A DNA stretch of 10,017 bases, taken from positions 1 through 10,017 of the forward strand of contig JAKAIH010000056.1 of the NCBI GenBank assembly GCA_021825225.1, read 5' to 3'. Origin of the DNA: Pseudomonadota bacterium. GTDB taxonomy: Bacteria; Pseudomonadota; Gammaproteobacteria; Burkholderiales; SG8-39. Shown piece after piece: positions 6,364-10,017 of this stretch. The position numbers and the translations under genes are program-made. The notes below the pieces were generated by a model. That model had not been told where the DNA came from. It was given only the letters and a program-made list of their open reading frames with translations, and ran no database searches. Positions within the stretch are counted from its first letter, which is position 1, and every line of letters starts with the position of its first letter.

Positions 6364-9006
6364 ATGGCCAAGAAGCTCATCATTGCCGAGAAGCCCTCCG
6401 TTGCGAATGACATTGCGCGCGCACTGGGCGGCTTCACCCGCCACGGCGATTATTTCGAGAGCGAGGAGTATGTGCTGTCCTCGGCGATCGGCCACCTGCT
6501 CGAACTGGTGGCCCCGGAAGGCGTCGAGGTCAAACGCGGCAAGTGGTCGTTCGCGAATCTGCCGGTCATCCCGCCGCACTTCGATCTGAAGCCGATCGAG
6601 CGCACCGAGGACCGGCTCAAGCTGCTGCTGAAGCTGTTGAAGCGCAAGGATGTCACCGGCGTCATCAACGCCTGCGACGCGGGACGCGAAGGCGAACTGA
6701 TATTCCGCTACATCATGCAGCACGCGGGCAACAAGAAACCGATCCAGCGGCTGTGGCTGCAATCGATGACGCAGGGCTCGATCCGCGACGGTTTCGAAGG
6801 TCTGCGCAGCGACAAGTCCATGCTGCCGCTCGCCGATGCCGCGGTGTGCCGTTCCGAATCCGACTGGCTGGTCGGCATCAACGGCACGCGCGCGATGACC
6901 GCGTTCAATTCCAAAGAGGGCGGCTTCTACAAGACCACCGTGGGCCGGGTGCAGACGCCCACGCTGGCGATCCTGGTCGAGCGCGAAGACCGCATCCGCA
7001 AGTTCCAGTCGCGCGACTACTGGGAAGTGCACGCCACTTTCGCCGCCGCCGCGGGGAGCTACAACGGGCGCTGGTTCGACGAGAAGTTCGCCAAGGCGGC
7101 GAAGGAAGAGGATGCCGAAGCCAGGCCCGAGCGCCTGTGGGATGCGGCGCGCGCCGAAGCGCTGCGCCGGAAGTGCGAGGGCAAGCCCGGCGTCGCCACC
7201 GAAGAAGCCAAGCCCACCACCCAGATCTCGCCGCTGCTGTTCGACCTGACCAGCCTGCAGCGCGAGGCCAACGGGCGCTTCGGCTTTTCCGCGCGCACCA
7301 CGCTGTCGCTGGCGCAGGCGCTGTACGAAAAGCACAAGGTGCTGACCTACCCGCGTACCGACGCGCGCGCGCTGCCGGAAGACTATCTGCCGACGGTCAA
7401 GTCGACCATGGAAATGCTGGCCGGCAAAGCCAAGGGCAAGGACAAGAGCGAGGGCGTCGCGGCCTATGCGCCGTTCGCGCGCCAGGTGCTCAAGGAAGGC
7501 TGGGTCAAGCCGAGCAAGCGCATCTTCGACAACAGCAAGATCTCCGATCACTTCGCCATCATTCCCACGCTGCAGGCGCCGGGCAATCTGTCCGATGCCG
7601 AAGCCAAGCTCTATGACATGGTGGTGAAGCGCTTCCTCGCGGTGTTCTTCCCCGCGGCCGAGTTCCTCGTCACTACGCGCATCACCCGCGTCGAGGGCGA
7701 ACCGTTCAGGAGCGAAGGCCGGGTAATGGTGAAGCCAGGCTGGCTCGCGATCTACGGCCGCGAGACGGAGAAGGACGATGCGCTGATGGTCGCGATCGCC
7801 GAAAGCGAGAAAGTCAGGACCACGGCGATCGACGTCAAGGCCAACCAGACCAAGCCGCCGGCGCGTTTCTCGGAAGCGACGCTGCTCTCGGCCATGGAGG
7901 GCGCGGGCAAGCTGGTCGAGGACGAGGAATTGCGCGAGGCCATGAGCGCGAAGGGCCTGGGCACGCCGGCGACGCGCGCCGCCGTCATCGAGGGTCTCAT
8001 CTTCGAGGACTATGTGCATCGCAACGGGCGCGAACTGGTGCCCACGCCCAAGGCGTTTTCGCTCATGTTCGCGCTCGGCCATTTCGGCATCACCGAGCTC
8101 ACTTCGCCCGAACTCACCGGCGACTGGGAGTTCAAGCTGAAGCAGATGGAGCGCGGCGAACTCGGCCGCTCCGAGTTCATGGACCACATCGTCGAATCCA
8201 CGCGCGAGCTGGTTTCCGCGATCAAGAAAGGCGACATTCCCGATACCGCATTTCTGACGCTCAAGGCGCCCTGCCCGAAATGCGGCGGCAAGGTGCAGGA
8301 GAACTATCGCAAGTTTCAGTGCCAGGCCTGCGACTTCAACATCTGGAAGGTGGTTTCCAGCCGCGAGTTTGCGCCGGAGGAGATCGAGGAGCTGATCGCC
8401 AAGCGCAGCGTCGGCCCGCTGCAGGGCTTCCGCAGCCGCATGGGCAAGCCCTTCGCCGCGGTGCTGCGGCTGTCGCCCGAATTCAAGGCGGAATTCGATT
8501 TCGGACAGTCCGGCGATGGCTCCGAGGAAGCACCCGATTTCAGCGGACTGGAACCGCTGGGGCCCTGCCCGAAGTGCAAGTCGCGCGTGTTCGAGCAGCC
8601 CATGGCCTATGTGTGCGAGAAAAGCCTGGGCCCGGAAAAGAGTTGCGACTTTCGCTCCGGCCGCATCATCCTGCAGCGGCCGATAGAGCGCGAGCAGATG
8701 CAAAAGCTGCTGGCGACCGGCAAGACCGACCTGCTGCACCGTTTCATCTCCAAGAAGGGCCGTCCGTTCTCGGCCTTCCTCGTGCGCGGCGCCGATGGCC
8801 GGGTCGGTTTCGAGTTCGCGCCGCGCGCGGCCAAGCCGGGCAAGGCCGCGCCCGCCGAAGCCGAGACCGCCGCGGGCAAGCCCGCTGCCAAGACGGCGGC
8901 GAAGGCCGCTGCGAAGCCTGCCGCGAAAACTGCGGCGAAGACTCCGGCCAAGCCCGCGGTCAAGGCGGTGAAGGCGGTCAAGGCGCGCAAGCGCGAGGCC
9001 GGCTAG
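6364..9006 (+). CDS. topB: DNA topoisomerase III (type IA) with Lys/Ala-rich tail
   Basis: Type IA topoisomerases cut one DNA strand through a 5'-phosphotyrosine and pass another through, relaxing or decatenating DNA. The 880-residue protein starts with the Toprim domain (IIAEKPSVA at 6-14; DAGREGE at 105-111, the DxG variant found in one bacterial TopB subclass). The central type IA domains follow, with SESDWLVGINGTRAMT at 164-179, GRVQTPT at 194-200, the catalytic tyrosine Y329 in LTYPRTDAR, ISDHFAIIPT at 393-402 and GLGTPATRA at 531-539. Two four-cysteine clusters follow: C637/C640/C653/C656 and C735/C738/C751/C761. The last 58 residues are a repetitive Lys/Ala/Pro tail resembling histone H1-like tails, probably a nonspecific DNA-binding extension. 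ATG at 6364 gives the family start; the ribosome-binding site is weak (GGA 4 nt upstream). Calling it topA would also be defensible by location, but the sequence subtype is TopB. Confidence 0.93.
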   Translation: MAKKLIIAEKPSVANDIARALGGFTRHGDYFESEEYVLSSAIGHLLELVAPEGVEVKRGKWSFANLPVIPPHFDLKPIERTEDRLKLLLKLLKRKDVTGVINACDAGREGELIFRYIMQHAGNKKPIQRLWLQSMTQGSIRDGFEGLRSDKSMLPLADAAVCRSESDWLVGINGTRAMTAFNSKEGGFYKTTVGRVQTPTLAILVEREDRIRKFQSRDYWEVHATFAAAAGSYNGRWFDEKFAKAAKEEDAEARPERLWDAARAEALRRKCEGKPGVATEEAKPTTQISPLLFDLTSLQREANGRFGFSARTTLSLAQALYEKHKVLTYPRTDARALPEDYLPTVKSTMEMLAGKAKGKDKSEGVAAYAPFARQVLKEGWVKPSKRIFDNSKISDHFAIIPTLQAPGNLSDAEAKLYDMVVKRFLAVFFPAAEFLVTTRITRVEGEPFRSEGRVMVKPGWLAIYGRETEKDDALMVAIAESEKVRTTAIDVKANQTKPPARFSEATLLSAMEGAGKLVEDEELREAMSAKGLGTPATRAAVIEGLIFEDYVHRNGRELVPTPKAFSLMFALGHFGITELTSPELTGDWEFKLKQMERGELGRSEFMDHIVESTRELVSAIKKGDIPDTAFLTLKAPCPKCGGKVQENYRKFQCQACDFNIWKVVSSREFAPEEIEELIAKRSVGPLQGFRSRMGKPFAAVLRLSPEFKAEFDFGQSGDGSEEAPDFSGLEPLGPCPKCKSRVFEQPMAYVCEKSLGPEKSCDFRSGRIILQRPIEREQMQKLLATGKTDLLHRFISKKGRPFSAFLVRGADGRVGFEFAPRAAKPGKAAPAEAETAAGKPAAKTAAKAAAKPAAKTAAKTPAKPAVKAVKAVKARKREAG
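8824..9003 (+). repeat. Low-complexity Lys/Ala/Pro repeat region at topB 3' end
   Basis: Codons for about residues 821-880 of TopB repeat short Ala-Ala-Lys and Pro-Ala-Lys units (for example KPAAKTAAKAAAKPAAKT), ending KAVKAVKARKREAG. The DNA is made of degenerate GCC/GCG/AAG repeats, a likely site of in-frame length change between strains. The codons keep synonymous variety (AAG/AAA, GCC/GCG/GCT), so it is not a perfect microsatellite. Confidence 0.75.
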
Positions 9007-9080
9007 GCCGCTCTCCTGCTGCGCGCGGTGGCCGGGACGGCGCCGGTGCCTGGCGCGGTATTCGGCGACGAGGGATCAGC

Positions 9081-10004
9081 GTGGCTGAAGATTTCACCTT
9101 GCAGGAAGTGCTGTCCGATGCCGACGCTTACTACGCGGCCGGCGCGGCGCGCGGCGCAGTCGAGCTTCTGTTGCAGGGCTGGGAACAGTTCGAAGCCGCC
9201 GGCATGGACAGTGCAGTCGAGGCTGTCCAGCTCGCCTTGGCGCGGATCTGCCACGCATACTGGGTGAAGCGCGATTTCGCGGCGGGCGCACAGATCACGG
9301 CGATGGTGGTGAGCGCGGCGCTGGCGCGCGCGCGGCGCACGGTAGAGCCCGGATTTGCCGCCGTCTACGCGCAGGCTGTTGCAGCGACCGGCACATCGCC
9401 GTTCCCGCTGCGACGGATTTTTCGTCACCAAAACCTGATCCGCCTGTTTTCCCGCGTGTGCGCGGACGTCTCAGGCGAGGTCGCCGAATGCGGCTGCGCG
9501 CGCGGCCTTTCGTTCATGGAGCTGTGCCTGAGCTTTCGCAAGGACCATCCCGATTGGGCCGGCGAGGGCTTCCATGTGTTCGATTCCTTCCAGGGGCTGA
9601 GCGAGCCGGGAAAAAAAGATCTGGCGTTCGTCGCATCGGACGCGGATAGGGCGCAGACCGCGCGCAATATGCTGCCGGGCAATTTCGCCGTCGCCTTCGA
9701 GCTGGTCAGGGAGAATATCCATCGCGAGTTCCCGCGCGCCGAACTGCACCCGGGCTGGATCCCGAGCGCGTTCCCCGCGGTGGCCGGGCGCAGCTTCAGC
9801 TTCGTGCACCTGGACGTCGATTTGTACCAGCCGACGCTGGACAGCCTGGACTATTTTTTCCCGCGGCTTGCCGGCGGAGGCGCGATTGTCACCGATGATT
9901 ACAACTGGCCAGGCGCGCGAGCGGCGTTCGACGAATTTTGCGCCGCGCACGGCCTGCAACTGCAGGCCACCGATACCTCACAGGCGTTTGTGCTCAAGTC
10001 CTAG
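9081..10004 (+). CDS. TylF/MycF-type SAM-dependent methyltransferase
   Basis: The C-terminal two thirds of this 307-residue protein match the TylF (macrocin O-methyltransferase) family: the SAM-binding motif VAECGCARGLSF at 134-145, FDSFQGL at 167-173, HLDVDLYQPTLDSL at 243-256 with acidic residues expected to bind the metal ion, and TDDYNWPGARAAFDEF at 271-286. Family members methylate sugar hydroxyls in antibiotics and, in many genomes, unknown glycan substrates; the substrate here cannot be read from the sequence. Residues 1-110 are helical and Ala-rich with no family I can name. Reading stays open far upstream in this frame, but that part overlaps topB antisense to sense; GTG at 9081 is chosen because AGGGA (9071-9075) lies 5 nt before it. 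It starts 74 bp after topB and is not part of the common tsaP-dprA-smg-topB cluster. The next gene is outside the window. Confidence 0.85.
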   Translation: MAEDFTLQEVLSDADAYYAAGAARGAVELLLQGWEQFEAAGMDSAVEAVQLALARICHAYWVKRDFAAGAQITAMVVSAALARARRTVEPGFAAVYAQAVAATGTSPFPLRRIFRHQNLIRLFSRVCADVSGEVAECGCARGLSFMELCLSFRKDHPDWAGEGFHVFDSFQGLSEPGKKDLAFVASDADRAQTARNMLPGNFAVAFELVRENIHREFPRAELHPGWIPSAFPAVAGRSFSFVHLDVDLYQPTLDSLDYFFPRLAGGGAIVTDDYNWPGARAAFDEFCAAHGLQLQATDTSQAFVLKS

Positions 10005-10017
10005 CCCATCTTTCTCA

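Noticed and set aside
6676-6696. Apparently missing second acidic residue in the TopB Toprim motif (DAGREGE instead of DxDxE)
   Set aside because: This DxG form is normal in one bacterial TopB subclass, so it is not evidence of an inactive enzyme.
6055-8739. 894-codon open frame on the minus strand
   Set aside because: It lies antisense to topB, has no family signature, and its composition mirrors high-GC codon third positions. topB carries every type IA motif in the opposite frame.
8280-9080. Extension of the methyltransferase upstream to about 8280, giving a 574-residue protein
   Set aside because: The extra part overlaps topB in another frame and has the Arg/Gly/Ala-rich look of an out-of-frame translation. 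The GTG at 9081 has a good ribosome-binding site.
1-10017. CRISPR arrays, tRNA or rRNA genes, insertion sequences, phage attachment sites
   Set aside because: I saw no direct-repeat/spacer pattern, no cloverleaf-like sequence with tRNA consensus boxes, no transposase motifs and no terminal inverted repeats.

Overview
The window is a GC-rich (roughly two-thirds G+C by eye), densely coded chromosomal segment. Its gene families and order suggest a betaproteobacterium: def-fmt-htpX-rsmB facing away from a LysM gene (tsaP-like)-dprA-smg-topB run. I cannot name the genus from sequence alone. There is no sign of a plasmid, prophage, insertion sequence, CRISPR array, tRNA or rRNA.

Left half (1-3154, all minus strand, read right to left): def (peptide deformylase), fmt (Met-tRNA formyltransferase), htpX (membrane zinc protease) and the first 226 codons of rsmB (16S rRNA m5C967 methyltransferase), which runs off the left edge. 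The def-fmt and fmt-htpX gaps are 19 and 36 bp, so these three are probably one transcript. rsmB follows after about 130 bp that hold a perfect 20-bp palindrome, and it appears to start at TTG. def and fmt act at opposite ends of the formyl-methionine cycle, and rsmB modifies the ribosome.

Right half (3263-10004, all plus strand): a secreted LysM protein of the TsaP type (type IV pilus secretin-associated), dprA (loading of RecA on incoming DNA in transformation), smg (DUF494, function unknown), topB (type IA topoisomerase III with two C-terminal Cys4 clusters and a Lys/Ala-rich tail), and a TylF-like methyltransferase that is not part of the usual cluster. An AT-rich 108-bp divergent region (3155-3262) separates the halves and must hold promoters for both directions. 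The tsaP-dprA gap holds strong G/C-run hairpins and the smg-topB gap a compact dyad.

The most unusual thing is in the 259-bp smg-topB gap. A second, diverged copy of the first 19 codons of topB starts at 6265, exactly 99 bp upstream of the real start at 6364, and runs into a stop at 6352-6354. The two copies differ at 8 of 57 bases. All eight are transitions and seven are silent, so the copies seem to have diverged as working coding sequence before one was truncated. I see no evidence for a wholly new multi-gene system. The other genes are recognisable housekeeping or competence-related families.
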